The translations under genes and the position numbers were made by a program. 64,000 nt of DNA from Pararobbsia alpina_A (GTDB lineage Bacteria; Pseudomonadota; Gammaproteobacteria; Burkholderiales; Burkholderiaceae), in assembly GCF_965118125.1 (NCBI RefSeq), contig NZ_OZ221287.1:1426001-1490000 (forward strand), in the 5' to 3' direction. Below are positions 1 to 8,874 of this stretch, piece after piece; positions within the stretch are counted from its first letter, which is position 1; the number at the start of each line of letters is the position of its first letter. The notes below the pieces were generated by a model, which was given only the letters and a program-made list of their open reading frames with translations, was not told the origin of the DNA and ran no database searches.

Positions 1-506
1 TACACGCGTCTGCTGCGCGCGCCGCAATTACAGGGATTTGGTAAGAGGTTCAATTCATGCCGGAACATGTCACTCACACGTCAGGTCGTTACGTGACAGC
101 GGCGCCATCTTCGTGTCATTCCGACGCGATTCCGGCCCGATTCCGGGTGCCGGGCGGCGATAGCCGATCGAAAGGTGTCGACCCGAAAGGCCGCCCCAGT
201 GAGCGACTACTTCAGTCGCAAGCCTATTGATTCGTACGTGCGTGCGAACAATCGCGGCCGGACACACGCGGACGTCTCGTCTCACCGAATAGCTTTCAGA
301 CCCACTCACGAGAAGGTGACGTGCGCGCGACAACCCTGCGCATGCGTCGGCACGACCTTTGCGTCTGTGCAGGCGTCGCGCGCGCACGGGGACGAAGCGC
401 AGCGAGGTCCGGCAACCCTGCCGGGTCCGCCTGCGTTCGAGAACGCGCAGCCGCAGCGACGTCGTCGACATCAACCAGGCTAAGAATCAACACAAGGGGC
501 GTCGTC
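1..506. other. Intergenic / left edge, no supported gene
   Basis: I see no convincing gene here. A minus-strand frame starting with ATG at 68 stays open to the window edge, but it is only about 22 codons long and has no Shine-Dalgarno, so it is not called. The overlapping open frames between 70 and 500 are arginine-rich and look like high-GC noise. The segment should hold the promoter of the operon that begins at 507. Confidence 0.5.
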
Positions 507-857
507 ATGAAAGCGAAACGAATTCAGATTCGCCAGTGGCTGCTGTTCGTCGTGCTCGTCACGATTGCGCTTTACCTGCATTCGCGTTACCCGATCGAAT
601 CCGTGGTGCCGCCGGACGACGAGCAGACGCTCGATATGAGCGACGCATCGCCCGACGCGCCGTCGTCTGCGACTTCATCTTTGGCTACGCCGTCCATGGC
701 GGCTCCACAAATCGCGGCCCGGTCGATGGCGACCCCGCCGGATGCATCGTCTTCCACGCTCGCAACAGCGCCTGACGCGCCGGTGCGTGCATTGCGCGGC
801 GCGCCGATGCCGCGCACCTCAGTGCGGCCCGCGCCGCCTAACGTCACCAGGATCTAG
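507..857 (+). CDS. Small single-pass membrane protein heading the paoABC-like operon
   Basis: This 116-residue protein has a basic N-terminus, one hydrophobic helix at about residues 11-25 (QWLLFVVLVTIALYL) and then a disordered Ala/Ser/Pro-rich tail. The layout suggests an inner-membrane anchor with a periplasmic tail. The start at 507 is preceded by AGGGG at 494-498. The stop lies 2 nt before the paoA start, and the paoA ribosome-binding site (AGGA, about 849-852) falls inside this gene, so the two are probably translationally linked. I do not recognise a family. Its position suggests a role with the periplasmic aldehyde oxidoreductase, such as tethering, but that is inference. Confidence 0.65.
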   Translation: MKAKRIQIRQWLLFVVLVTIALYLHSRYPIESVVPPDDEQTLDMSDASPDAPSSATSSLATPSMAAPQIAARSMATPPDASSSTLATAPDAPVRALRGAPMPRTSVRPAPPNVTRI

Positions 858-859
858 TC

Positions 860-1693
860 ATGTCGGAATCGGACCGTTGTCACGATCGTCTCGCCACGCC
901 TGAGCGGGACTTCACTGAGATTTCCGAAGCGCCGGTGCGCGCTGACGAACGCAACGGGCCGAGTCCGGCAACATCGGCGGACACCGGGCGCCGCCGATTT
1001 CTTCAGTCCGCGGTGGCTGGCGCAGCATTGAGCGCAGCGCCGCTCGCTGCCCAGCATGCGCGGGCAGCCGATGCGCCCGTCGCGACGCCGCCCCTCGCAC
1101 CCCCCGCTGTTGCCGCGCCACGCACGGTCGAACTCGATATCAATGGCCGGCGCTACGCGCTTCAACTCGAGGCTCGCGTGACCTTGCTCGATGCGTTGCG
1201 TGACTACGCAGGCCTTGTCGGCACGAAGAAGGGTTGCGATCGAGGTCAATGTGGCGCGTGCACCGTGCTTGTCAACGGACGGCGGGTCAACTCGTGTCTG
1301 ACGCTCGCGGTCATGCACGAGGGCGATGCGATCACGACGATCGAAGGGCTTTCGGCCGCGGCGCATGGCGAGATCATGCAGAAGGCATTCGTCGAATACG
1401 ATGCGTTCCAGTGTGGCTTCTGTACGCCGGGGCAGTTGTGTTCGGCCGCTGCCGTACTGAGCGAGTACGAGCGCGGCGATGCAAGCACCGTCACGGCCGC
1501 AATCCAGCGCAAGCCAGAGACGCTGACCGATGCCGAGATCCGCGAGCGCATGAGCGGCAATCTCTGTCGCTGCGGCGCGTATCAGAACATCGTCGGTGCG
1601 ATACGCGCCTGCGCGCGCGCCGCCCATCTCCAGACCGATTCCACCGAACAGGCCGTCGTCCCCGCGCGTGCAGCTCGCACGTCCGGCGTCTGA
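860..1693 (+). CDS. paoA: Periplasmic aldehyde oxidoreductase, [2Fe-2S] subunit (PaoA/YagT-like)
   Basis: This is the iron-sulfur subunit of a molybdenum hydroxylase that oxidises aldehydes to acids in the periplasm. A twin-arginine signal (GRRRFLQSAVAGAAL, about residues 43-57) ends near AQHARA. It is followed by a plant-type [2Fe-2S] domain (C126, C131, C134, C146) and a second [2Fe-2S] domain (C185, C188, C236, C238). The protein is 277 residues, against about 229 for E. coli PaoA; the extra length is a long region before the Tat motif and a C-terminal tail. It is first of the three enzyme genes and carries the Tat signal for the whole complex in the known system. Substrate range cannot be read from sequence. 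Confidence 0.9.
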   Translation: MSESDRCHDRLATPERDFTEISEAPVRADERNGPSPATSADTGRRRFLQSAVAGAALSAAPLAAQHARAADAPVATPPLAPPAVAAPRTVELDINGRRYALQLEARVTLLDALRDYAGLVGTKKGCDRGQCGACTVLVNGRRVNSCLTLAVMHEGDAITTIEGLSAAAHGEIMQKAFVEYDAFQCGFCTPGQLCSAAAVLSEYERGDASTVTAAIQRKPETLTDAEIRERMSGNLCRCGAYQNIVGAIRACARAAHLQTDSTEQAVVPARAARTSGV

Positions 1694-1743
1694 CGCGCGT
1701 CCCTTCGCGCCCTAAACGTCTCTGCATCCACGGAGCGACTCTC

Positions 1744-2823
1744 ATGAATGCGATCGACTATCAGCGCGCGCCCGACCTCGCGTCGGCTGTGCGCGCCAAT
1801 TCGCTGGCGGGCTCCGCCATCATCGGCGGCGGCACCAATTTGCTGGACCTGATGAAAGGCGGCGTCGCCCAGCCTGTGCGCCTGATCGATATCACGCGCA
1901 TCGCCGGCCTCGACCAGATCACGACCCTGCCGGGCGGCGGCCTGCGCATCGGCGCAACGGTGCGCAACAGCGATCTCGCCAACCATGCGCTGGTTCGCGA
2001 GCGCTATCCCTTGCTGTCGCAAGCCCTGTTGGCGGGCGCCTCGGCTCAGCTTCGCAATATGGCCACGGTGGGCGGCAACCTGATGCAGCGCACGCGGTGC
2101 CACTACTTCTACGATGTGGTCTACGCCGAATGCAACAAGCGACGGCCGGGATCGGGATGCGCGGCGCAACAAGGATTCAACCGGATGCATGCGATCTTTG
2201 GCGCCGATGCCCGGCTCGATCCGAATGCGCTCGCGGGATCGACGGCAGCGGCCGCTGCGATGAATTCGCAAGGCGACGCAGGCGCTGCCCATTCGCAATG
2301 CATTGCCGTGCAGCCGTCCGATATGAGCGTCGGACTCGCAGCGCTCGATGCGACCGTGCGCGTGACCGGGCCCAACGGTGATCGCCTGATTGCGATGGAG
2401 CATTTTCACCGGCTGCCGGGAATGACACCCGAGCGCGACAACAACCTGGAACCGGGCGAGATCATTACGGCGGTCGATCTGCCGGCATCGAACTTCGGGT
2501 CTCACGTGCGTTACCTCAAGATACGTGACCGTGCCAGTTACGCATTCGCGCTCGTATCGGTTGCCGCTGCACTGGATATGGACGGCAACCGCGTGCGCAG
2601 CGCGCGGATCGTACTGGGCGGTGTTGCACACAAGCCGTGGCGTGCCGCGAGCGTCGAGCAGATGCTCACGGGCCGCACGCTCGACGACGCGACGCTCGCT
2701 CAGGCCGCCGCCAGCATGGTGCGCGAGGCACAGCCGTATCCCGGCAATGCCTTCAAGGTGACGCTCGCGCAGCGCGCCGTGATTCGCGCCGTACGCGAAG
2801 CTTCACAAGGAGTGCCGGCATGA
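1744..2823 (+). CDS. paoB: Periplasmic aldehyde oxidoreductase, FAD / [4Fe-4S] subunit (PaoB/YagS-like)
   Basis: This is the FAD-binding subunit that carries electrons from the Fe-S subunit to an external acceptor. The N-terminal FAD motif IIGGGTNLLDLMK (about 26-38) is clear. The PaoB-specific extra [4Fe-4S] cluster is represented by C119, C130, C139 and C186, set in RTRCHYFYD and CNKRRPGSGCAA. The protein is 359 residues, against 318 in E. coli, partly because of an Ala/Ser/Asn-rich insertion at about 157-183, just before the fourth cysteine. The gene starts 50 nt after paoA. Its stop overlaps the paoC start by 4 nt (ATGA). Confidence 0.9.
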   Translation: MNAIDYQRAPDLASAVRANSLAGSAIIGGGTNLLDLMKGGVAQPVRLIDITRIAGLDQITTLPGGGLRIGATVRNSDLANHALVRERYPLLSQALLAGASAQLRNMATVGGNLMQRTRCHYFYDVVYAECNKRRPGSGCAAQQGFNRMHAIFGADARLDPNALAGSTAAAAAMNSQGDAGAAHSQCIAVQPSDMSVGLAALDATVRVTGPNGDRLIAMEHFHRLPGMTPERDNNLEPGEIITAVDLPASNFGSHVRYLKIRDRASYAFALVSVAAALDMDGNRVRSARIVLGGVAHKPWRAASVEQMLTGRTLDDATLAQAAASMVREAQPYPGNAFKVTLAQRAVIRAVREASQGVPA

Positions 2824-5057
2824 ATAGCGATCTCCGACTCGATGAGCCGCTCACAGGGCAACCCGCCGATCGTGCCGACGGTCGCCTCAAAGTCACGGGC
2901 GCGGCGCGTTATGCGAGCGACTGGGCCTTGCCCCGGCTCTCGCATGGCGTGCTGCTGACAAGCGGTACTGCGAAGGGACGTATCGCACGAATCGATACGA
3001 CGGCGGCGCGCGCCATGCCGGGTGTGCTGCTCGTCATGACGCATGACAACGCGCCGAGGTTGCCCAAGGCCGGGCAGGGCGCATTTGGCCCGCCGGCGGG
3101 CCGGCGCCTGACTCTGCTGCAGGACGATCGGGTCGACTATCAGAATCAGCCGATTGCGATCGTGGTCGCCGATACGTTCGAGCATGCAGTCGATGCCGCT
3201 AACCATATTTCCGTGACATATCAGGTCGAGTCTCCGCGGCTCGATATGCAATCGATGAAGTCACAGTTGGCCACACCCGAACGTCTGACGCGTGATCCCG
3301 TCGACACGACGCGCGGTGCGCCCGATACATCGCTGCAATCGGGTTCGGCCCACGTCGATGCGGTCTACACGACGCCGTTCGAATACCACCTGCCGATGGA
3401 GCCCCATGCGACGACGGCCGAATGGGACGGCGATTCGTTGACGCTCTACGATGCGACGCAGGGCATCTCGGGATGTGTGAACACCGTATCGAAGACACTT
3501 GGCATCGAGCCCGCGAAGGTGCACGTGATCTGCCCTTTCGTCGGCGGGGGCTTCGGGTCGAAGGGCTCGGTGTGGTCCCATGTCGTGCTGACCGCGATGG
3601 CGGCCAAAGCAGTCGGCCGGCCTGTGCGTCTCGCGCTGCAACGCCCGCAGATGTTCGGCATGGTCGGTCACCGGCCCCAGACCGAGCAGCATATCCGGCT
3701 GGCCGCGCAGGCCGATGGCCGTCTCGTCGCGTTGCGGCACGATGTGGTGTCGACGACGTCGACGTTCGAGGACTGGACCGAGTCGTCAGCGGTCGTGTCG
3801 CGCATGCTGTACGACGTGCCGAACGCGGCGACCACCCATCGGCTGGCGCGCATCAATACAGGTACGCCGACGTTCACGCGTGCGCCGGGAGAAGCCAGCG
3901 GCTCGTTCGCACTCGAGGCCGCCATGGACGAGATGGCCTACGCATTGAACATGGATCCGCTGGAGCTGCGCTTGCGCAACTACGCGGAACGCGATCCGCA
4001 GGACGGCAAGCCGTTCAGCAGCAAATCGCTGCGCGACTGCTATACCGTCGGTGCACAACGATTCGGCTGGTCGCGCCGGTCGATGGCGCCGCGTTCGATG
4101 CGCGACGGCGATCAATGGATCGGATGGGGTATGGCGACGGCGAGTTACCCCGCGAATCGCAGCCCCGCTTCGGCGTTTGCGCGCATCCAGCCCGACGGCA
4201 CGGCCATCGTGGGTTCGGGCACACAGGATCTCGGCACGGGCACGTACACGATCATGACGCAAGTGGCTGCCGATGCGCTGGGTTTCCCGATGCAGAACGT
4301 GCGCTTTGCGCTCGGCGATTCGACCTTGCCCGCCGCGCCGGTATCAGGTGGGTCGCAGTCGGCGGCCAGCGTCTCGCCGGCTGTGCAGGCCGCAGCGCTG
4401 TCGGCGCGTGATCGCCTGATCGGACTTGCCGTTGCGGACTCCGCGTCGCCCGTGCATGGCGCGTCGCCGGACGACGTCTTCGTCAAGGATGGATGGGTCA
4501 CGTTGAAAGCCGATCCGTCGCGTCGTGATCCCGCTGCTGCGATCATTGCGCGCAACGGCGGGCAGGCGATCGAGGCCACGGTGCAAGTGAAGCCTTCTGA
4601 TGATGCCCGCAACTATTCGAAGCATTCGTTCGGCGCCGTGTTTGCCGAGGTGCGCGTCGACGAGATGCTCGGGGTGATTCGCGTTTCGCGCATCGTCGCG
4701 GTCTATGACGTCGGACGTTTGCTCAACGAGAAGACCGCGCATAGTCAGCTGATGGGCGGCATCGTGTGGGGCGTCGGTCAGGCATTGACCGAGGAGGGCC
4801 TACTGGATCCGCGCTACGGACGGATAGCGAACAATAACTTCGCTGAGTATCACGTGCCGGTGAATGCGGATATCGGATCGATCGACATCAGTGTCATCGA
4901 GTCCGAAGACATGCACCTGAATCCGCTTGGCGCGCGAGGTATCGGCGAAATCGGCATCACGGGTGTTGCCGGCGCCGTCGGCAACGCGGTCTATCACGCT
5001 ACGGGCGTGCGTGTGCGCAGTCTGCCGATCACACTCGATAAAGTCATTCGCGCGTGA
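2820..5057 (+). CDS. paoC: Periplasmic aldehyde oxidoreductase, molybdopterin-binding subunit (PaoC/YagR-like)
   Basis: This is the catalytic large subunit (745 residues; E. coli PaoC is 732), which holds the molybdenum cofactor. Family landmarks are CPFVGGGFGSKG (about 236-247), TRAPGEASGSFALEAAMDEM and, near the C-terminus, GARGIGEIGITG, whose Glu (about 710) matches the catalytic glutamate of the family. It has no signal of its own and is presumably exported folded with PaoA by Tat. Start ATG 2820 overlaps the paoB stop. No paoD-type chaperone gene follows; the only XdhC-family gene in the window is at 26444-27451. Confidence 0.9.
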   Translation: MNSDLRLDEPLTGQPADRADGRLKVTGAARYASDWALPRLSHGVLLTSGTAKGRIARIDTTAARAMPGVLLVMTHDNAPRLPKAGQGAFGPPAGRRLTLLQDDRVDYQNQPIAIVVADTFEHAVDAANHISVTYQVESPRLDMQSMKSQLATPERLTRDPVDTTRGAPDTSLQSGSAHVDAVYTTPFEYHLPMEPHATTAEWDGDSLTLYDATQGISGCVNTVSKTLGIEPAKVHVICPFVGGGFGSKGSVWSHVVLTAMAAKAVGRPVRLALQRPQMFGMVGHRPQTEQHIRLAAQADGRLVALRHDVVSTTSTFEDWTESSAVVSRMLYDVPNAATTHRLARINTGTPTFTRAPGEASGSFALEAAMDEMAYALNMDPLELRLRNYAERDPQDGKPFSSKSLRDCYTVGAQRFGWSRRSMAPRSMRDGDQWIGWGMATASYPANRSPASAFARIQPDGTAIVGSGTQDLGTGTYTIMTQVAADALGFPMQNVRFALGDSTLPAAPVSGGSQSAASVSPAVQAAALSARDRLIGLAVADSASPVHGASPDDVFVKDGWVTLKADPSRRDPAAAIIARNGGQAIEATVQVKPSDDARNYSKHSFGAVFAEVRVDEMLGVIRVSRIVAVYDVGRLLNEKTAHSQLMGGIVWGVGQALTEEGLLDPRYGRIANNNFAEYHVPVNADIGSIDISVIESEDMHLNPLGARGIGEIGITGVAGAVGNAVYHATGVRVRSLPITLDKVIRA

Positions 5058-5802
5058 GCGATCGCGCTCGTCGATCACGACGTCATGGAACATACGACGT
5101 CATGGAACAGATATCGAAGGGGTGTGCGCATTCACGTGCGCGCACCCCTTCGTGCCGCGGCTTAGCCGACTTTGACGTAAGTAAAGACTTTCGACACGCT
5201 GGGCGGCACATAAGCCCCGCCGATTCTCACGCGTGGAGTAAGGCGTTTGCGTTGATCCCACCAGACGCGCCGTTGTTGGTGATTTAAAAACCGCAAGTGA
5301 CGGCGATACGCAAAAATACTCATGATGGCCTCGCTTACCGGATTGAAAAGCTCAGGACTCGACAGTGTCCTGCCCTAGACTTCCGATGCTGCGGCACGGC
5401 GCGTTCACTCCCTGCTGTTGAACTTTTGCGCACCGTACGACGGCATGTTCTCTTTGATTGGATTGTTACGCCGCTTGTTTCACTTTAATCAATACGGCGT
5501 ATTTCGTCTTACCGCGCTGCGGGTTATTTACGAGCAAGGGGTGTGCCAATGGAGTCCGCAAGCGCCGATGCGGGCCGCAAGCGAAGTGGCGCCACCGGAT
5601 CTTGAGCAAAACGATAAGGAGTTGAAACGTTGACGAGTTCAGGCGCACGTTGGAAGCGGGGACACGACCCTCATTCCTATGAAGATCGTGTGTCCGCCGT
5701 GCGGCGTTTCACTGACTGTCACGCTTCCGGGTGCACGCGCTCCACACGCTTTCAAGCTTGAAAATGGTGGGCACATTCCAACACGGCAGATGCGCGCCGG
5801 GC
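5058..5802. other. Gene-free interval between convergent genes
   Basis: About 745 bp with no supported gene. It holds a tandem duplication of about 16 bp at 5078-5110 and the hairpin listed separately at 5115-5152. The stretch 5440-5560 is less GC-rich than its surroundings. A 71-codon frame at 5418-5633 lacks a ribosome-binding site and recognisable features, so it is not called. Confidence 0.5.
5115..5152 (+). terminator. Strong hairpin after paoC, possible terminator
   Basis: The arms at 5115-5129 and 5138-5152 pair over 15 bp with a single G-U type mismatch. The hairpin lies 58 nt after the paoC stop. No T-tract follows, so it may be an RNA-stabilising stem rather than an intrinsic terminator. 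Confidence 0.45.
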
Positions 5803-7167
5803 TCAGGTCATTGCCACTGAGCGGTTGGCGAGACGGCCCAGGCTCACGAGCGCTGCCGTCGCGGAGAACGCCGCGCCCACCAGCAGCGTGATCGTGGTGC
5901 CATGCGCCGGAATCAGGCCGAAGATCAGCGCGACGAGCGCTGCCCCGAATGTCTGACCCGTGAGACGCGCCATGCCGAGCATGCCGCTTGCGCCGCCGCT
6001 GCGTGCGCGTGGGGCAGATGAAAGGATCGCGCGATTGTTCGGTGTCTGGAACAGGCCATAACCGAACCCGCATACCGCCATGCGCCAGCAGATGTCGAAC
6101 GCACCCGGATGCGCAGGCAAACCTGCGAGCGCAAACAGGCCGCCGGCAAACGCAAACAGTCCGATGCCGCCGAGCACGCCCGCCGGAATGCGATCGGACA
6201 AGACGCTCGACAACGGCGCGACAAACACGATGGTCAGGGGCCATGGCGTCATCAGCAGACCGGTCTCGACCTGCGAGCGGCCCAGCGCATCCTGCAGATA
6301 AAACGGAAGCGAAACGAAAGCGAGCATCTGCGCGACGAACGCGCAGACCGATGTGCCGATGGCCATCGCGAACATCGGAATGCGCAACAGATCGACGGGC
6401 AGCAACGGAGCGGTCTGCGAGAGTTGGCGGCGCACGAAAAACACGCCGATCACGAGCGACCCTGCGGCTTCGGCGATGACCCAGTTGCGTCCATCGGCAT
6501 GCCCGAGTCCGTCGACCGCAAGGATCGCGAGTCCGAACGTCAGGGCGTTGAGCACCGCACTCGTGTAGTCGTAGGGACGATCGTGCAATTCATTGTTCGG
6601 CATCGTGCGCAGGCCGAGACCGACCGCAAGAACACCCAGCGGCACGTTGATCGCGAATAGCCAGTGCCAGCTCGCGATCGACAGGATGCCCGAGGCCAGT
6701 GTCGGCCCGATCGCTGTCGAGATGGCGACGACGCTCGCATTGATCGAGACGCCTCTGCCGAGCAAGCGGGCCGGGAAGATCATCCGGATCACGGCGATGT
6801 TGACGCTCATCAGCCCCGATGCGCCGAAGCCCTGGAAGACGCGCGCAACGGTCAGCATCGACATCGAATTCGACGTTGCGCACAGCAGCGACGCGATCGT
6901 GAACAGCGTGAGCCCGCCGAGATACACCTTGCGGAAGCCGACGCGCTCGGCGAGGGACGCGAGCGGCAGCAACGAGATCATGACGGCCATCTGGTACGCG
7001 TTGACGACCCAGACCGACGTGGCGGGATCGGAGTGCAGTTCGCGCGCGATCGTCGGCAGCGCCACGTTGGCAATCGCGCCATCGAGAACGGCGAGCATGG
7101 TGCCGAGTGCGAGCACAAACAACGCGTAGTAGCGACGCGGTGTGGGAAGTCCGTCGGGGTGTTGCAT
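5803..7167 (-). CDS. MFS multidrug efflux transporter, DHA2 (EmrB/QacA) type
   Basis: This inner-membrane proton antiporter has about 14 predicted transmembrane segments in 454 residues. The DHA2 signature LAVLDGAIANVALPTI lies in the first helix, and an alternating Gly/Ala/Leu-rich helical pattern continues to the C-terminus. I place the start at ATG 7167; an in-frame TTG at 7191 would add eight residues. No membrane fusion protein or TetR/MarR regulator is adjacent, so it probably works alone on toxic compounds. The substrate cannot be predicted. Confidence 0.85.
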   Translation of the reverse strand: MQHPDGLPTPRRYYALFVLALGTMLAVLDGAIANVALPTIARELHSDPATSVWVVNAYQMAVMISLLPLASLAERVGFRKVYLGGLTLFTIASLLCATSNSMSMLTVARVFQGFGASGLMSVNIAVIRMIFPARLLGRGVSINASVVAISTAIGPTLASGILSIASWHWLFAINVPLGVLAVGLGLRTMPNNELHDRPYDYTSAVLNALTFGLAILAVDGLGHADGRNWVIAEAAGSLVIGVFFVRRQLSQTAPLLPVDLLRIPMFAMAIGTSVCAFVAQMLAFVSLPFYLQDALGRSQVETGLLMTPWPLTIVFVAPLSSVLSDRIPAGVLGGIGLFAFAGGLFALAGLPAHPGAFDICWRMAVCGFGYGLFQTPNNRAILSSAPRARSGGASGMLGMARLTGQTFGAALVALIFGLIPAHGTTITLLVGAAFSATAALVSLGRLANRSVAMT

Positions 7168-7499
7168 GGTCGGCGCGAGGAGGGCGGGCAATCCCGCATT
7201 GTAGCGGTCGCTTCAGAGACGTGCGTTGAACGGGGGCCTGATGAGGCTCGCGAAGTTGCTCGTGATCGCTGATCGATCGCCGATCGGGACGTGTTTCGAA
7301 ACAGAAACATCTGAGCGGTGTATCGCACACAGCGGCGTGCAGTCCGGCTGGCGGGGCGCAGGGCGTACGGAAGCGGTTTTATCTAGCGAATCCGTTGTAA
7401 AAACCGGTTAAATGTTCGGAGCCCAACATAAAAAGGAAATTCGACCCGATAGCATTCCGGGTACTACGAGATCGCCGAAAAAGGCCATTGGAGAATCGA
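7168..7499. other. Divergent intergenic region
   Basis: About 330 bp between divergent starts. The last 120 bp, near 7380-7480, are relatively AT-rich and should hold the promoter of the gene at 7500. I see no operator or RNA structure that I can name. Confidence 0.4.
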
Positions 7500-8207
7500 A
7501 TGCCCACCTTCCTGGCGATCCTTGCCGTGGCGTTCTTCGCACTCGCGTGGATGTCGATTCGCGAGCAGCGACGAGAAGCCGCGAAGTCCGAGCACCAGCG
7601 CCGCGCGCGTGCGTTCGCGCAGACTTCGGCAGCCTGCAGCTATATCCAGGAAATCAATCGTTCGCGTTCGTTCCCGCTTGTGCCGACTGCCAATCTGAAG
7701 GTCGTCGACGGCGAGTTCAGCCTGTTGTTCGAGCATTGCACGCAATATGAAGTCGTCAATGCACGGCTTGCGCGGCAGCGCGCGCGGCGTCGTGCCGCGG
7801 GCCAGAGCGTGCGTGCGCGCATGCCGATACGGGTGAACTCCGGTGACGGCAGTTCCGAACTGGCGCATCCGGTTGGCGGCGGCGAGCTGTTTCTCACGAA
7901 TCAACGGCTTGTTTTCATGTCGCCGGCGCGCTCGACGAACATTCAGCTTGGGGATGTGATCGGCATTCGCGGCAGCGCCGATACGCTGTCGATCCATATG
8001 GCGCGCCGTCGCCGTCCCTATCATTTCTCTGTCGAGAATCCGGTGCTGTGGGCCTTGCTCGCCAAGATGATGAGCTCGCACACCCCGGCCTCGCCTGTGC
8101 TCCCCGATGGCATGCGCCTGCATGCTGCACCGACCGGCGTGCCTGGCGAAGTGCATCTCGAAGCGACGCATGCGCGCGGTTGGGAAACACCGCTCGCGCA
8201 GAACTAA
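7500..8207 (+). CDS. N-terminally anchored membrane protein with PH/GRAM-like segment
   Basis: This 235-residue protein starts with a hydrophobic anchor (about residues 3-19), followed by a charged Arg/Gln/Glu-rich stretch (21-40) that may form a coiled coil. A segment at about 105-190 contains GGGELFLTNQRLVF (127-140) and later IQLGDVIGI. This pattern resembles bacterial PH/GRAM-type domains, where a hydrophobic strand with TNxRL is followed by an Ile-rich strand. The start at ATG 7500 has GGAG at 7490-7493; a TTG at 7488 is also in frame. It stands alone. The fold assignment rests on motif resemblance, and the function is unknown. Confidence 0.7.
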   Translation: MPTFLAILAVAFFALAWMSIREQRREAAKSEHQRRARAFAQTSAACSYIQEINRSRSFPLVPTANLKVVDGEFSLLFEHCTQYEVVNARLARQRARRRAAGQSVRARMPIRVNSGDGSSELAHPVGGGELFLTNQRLVFMSPARSTNIQLGDVIGIRGSADTLSIHMARRRRPYHFSVENPVLWALLAKMMSSHTPASPVLPDGMRLHAAPTGVPGEVHLEATHARGWETPLAQN

Positions 8208-8547
8208 ACATTCCTGTTTCGCCGCGCTTTGGCGTGTGCTTGATGTGTGTCCGCGTGTGTTTCGAGCGGACACGGGGCGCTCGCATCGGTCAATGCGTTC
8301 GCTTGCGAACATGTTGAGCGTGACCCGGTACGAAGTCCTTGCGCACTGACGCCAGGTCGCAGGAGCGCACGGTCACAAGAGCGAGGCGCCGAAGCGATTG
8401 TGCCCGGATCGGCATGGATGTTACGCCGATGTTCTGTTCGCACGTCCCGATGTGTACGTAACACCGATACACGCACGTTGGGTTTGCGCGGACAGTGTTG
8501 CGCTCGACCCCACTGTCCTGTCTACGCTGCTGCCTGCTTCGATCTGC
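8208..8547. other. Gene-free interval between convergent genes
   Basis: About 340 bp with no gene. It contains a perfect 8-bp inverted repeat at 8247-8254 and 8266-8273, 40 nt after the stop of the preceding gene and with no T-tract. This is a possible weak terminator for either convergent gene. Confidence 0.4.
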
Positions 8548-8874
8548 TCAACGGCCGTAAGCCGGGTCGACGGGCAGGCCTGCGAGATTGAAGACCGCAC
8601 GCAACGTCGCAGGGCGGATATCGCGCTGTGCAGCCAGCGCCGTCAACACGTAGTCGACCGCCTTGGCGAGGCGCAGGATCCGCAGCGTCGCCAGCGTATC
8701 CGGCGTGCCGCGGCGCATGGACTCGGCCACGTGCAGCATGGTGTTGGCCGCATCGCGTGCCATTTCAAGCTCAAGCTGTTGCTTGGCTGTCCAACGTGGG
8801 AAGTCGAGCAACTTGTCCAGCATGTCGCGGAATTTTTGCTCTGCATCCTGATTCGGCTGGGCTTGCATTGTCAT
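8548..8874 (-). CDS. Small hypothetical protein
   Basis: This 108-residue soluble protein is rich in Ala, Leu, Arg and Asp and is probably almost all alpha-helical. No signal peptide, membrane segment or catalytic motif is visible. The start at 8874 is well supported by GGGGAG about 7 nt upstream on the coding strand, and a second ATG lies two codons in. It is monocistronic. I do not recognise the family; the helix-rich composition would suit a small binding or regulatory protein. Confidence 0.65.
   Translation of the reverse strand: MTMQAQPNQDAEQKFRDMLDKLLDFPRWTAKQQLELEMARDAANTMLHVAESMRRGTPDTLATLRILRLAKAVDYVLTALAAQRDIRPATLRAVFNLAGLPVDPAYGR

Noticed and set aside
5418..5633. 71-codon open frame in the paoC-MFS gap
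   Set aside because: It has no ribosome-binding site or recognisable features and lies in a locally AT-richer stretch.
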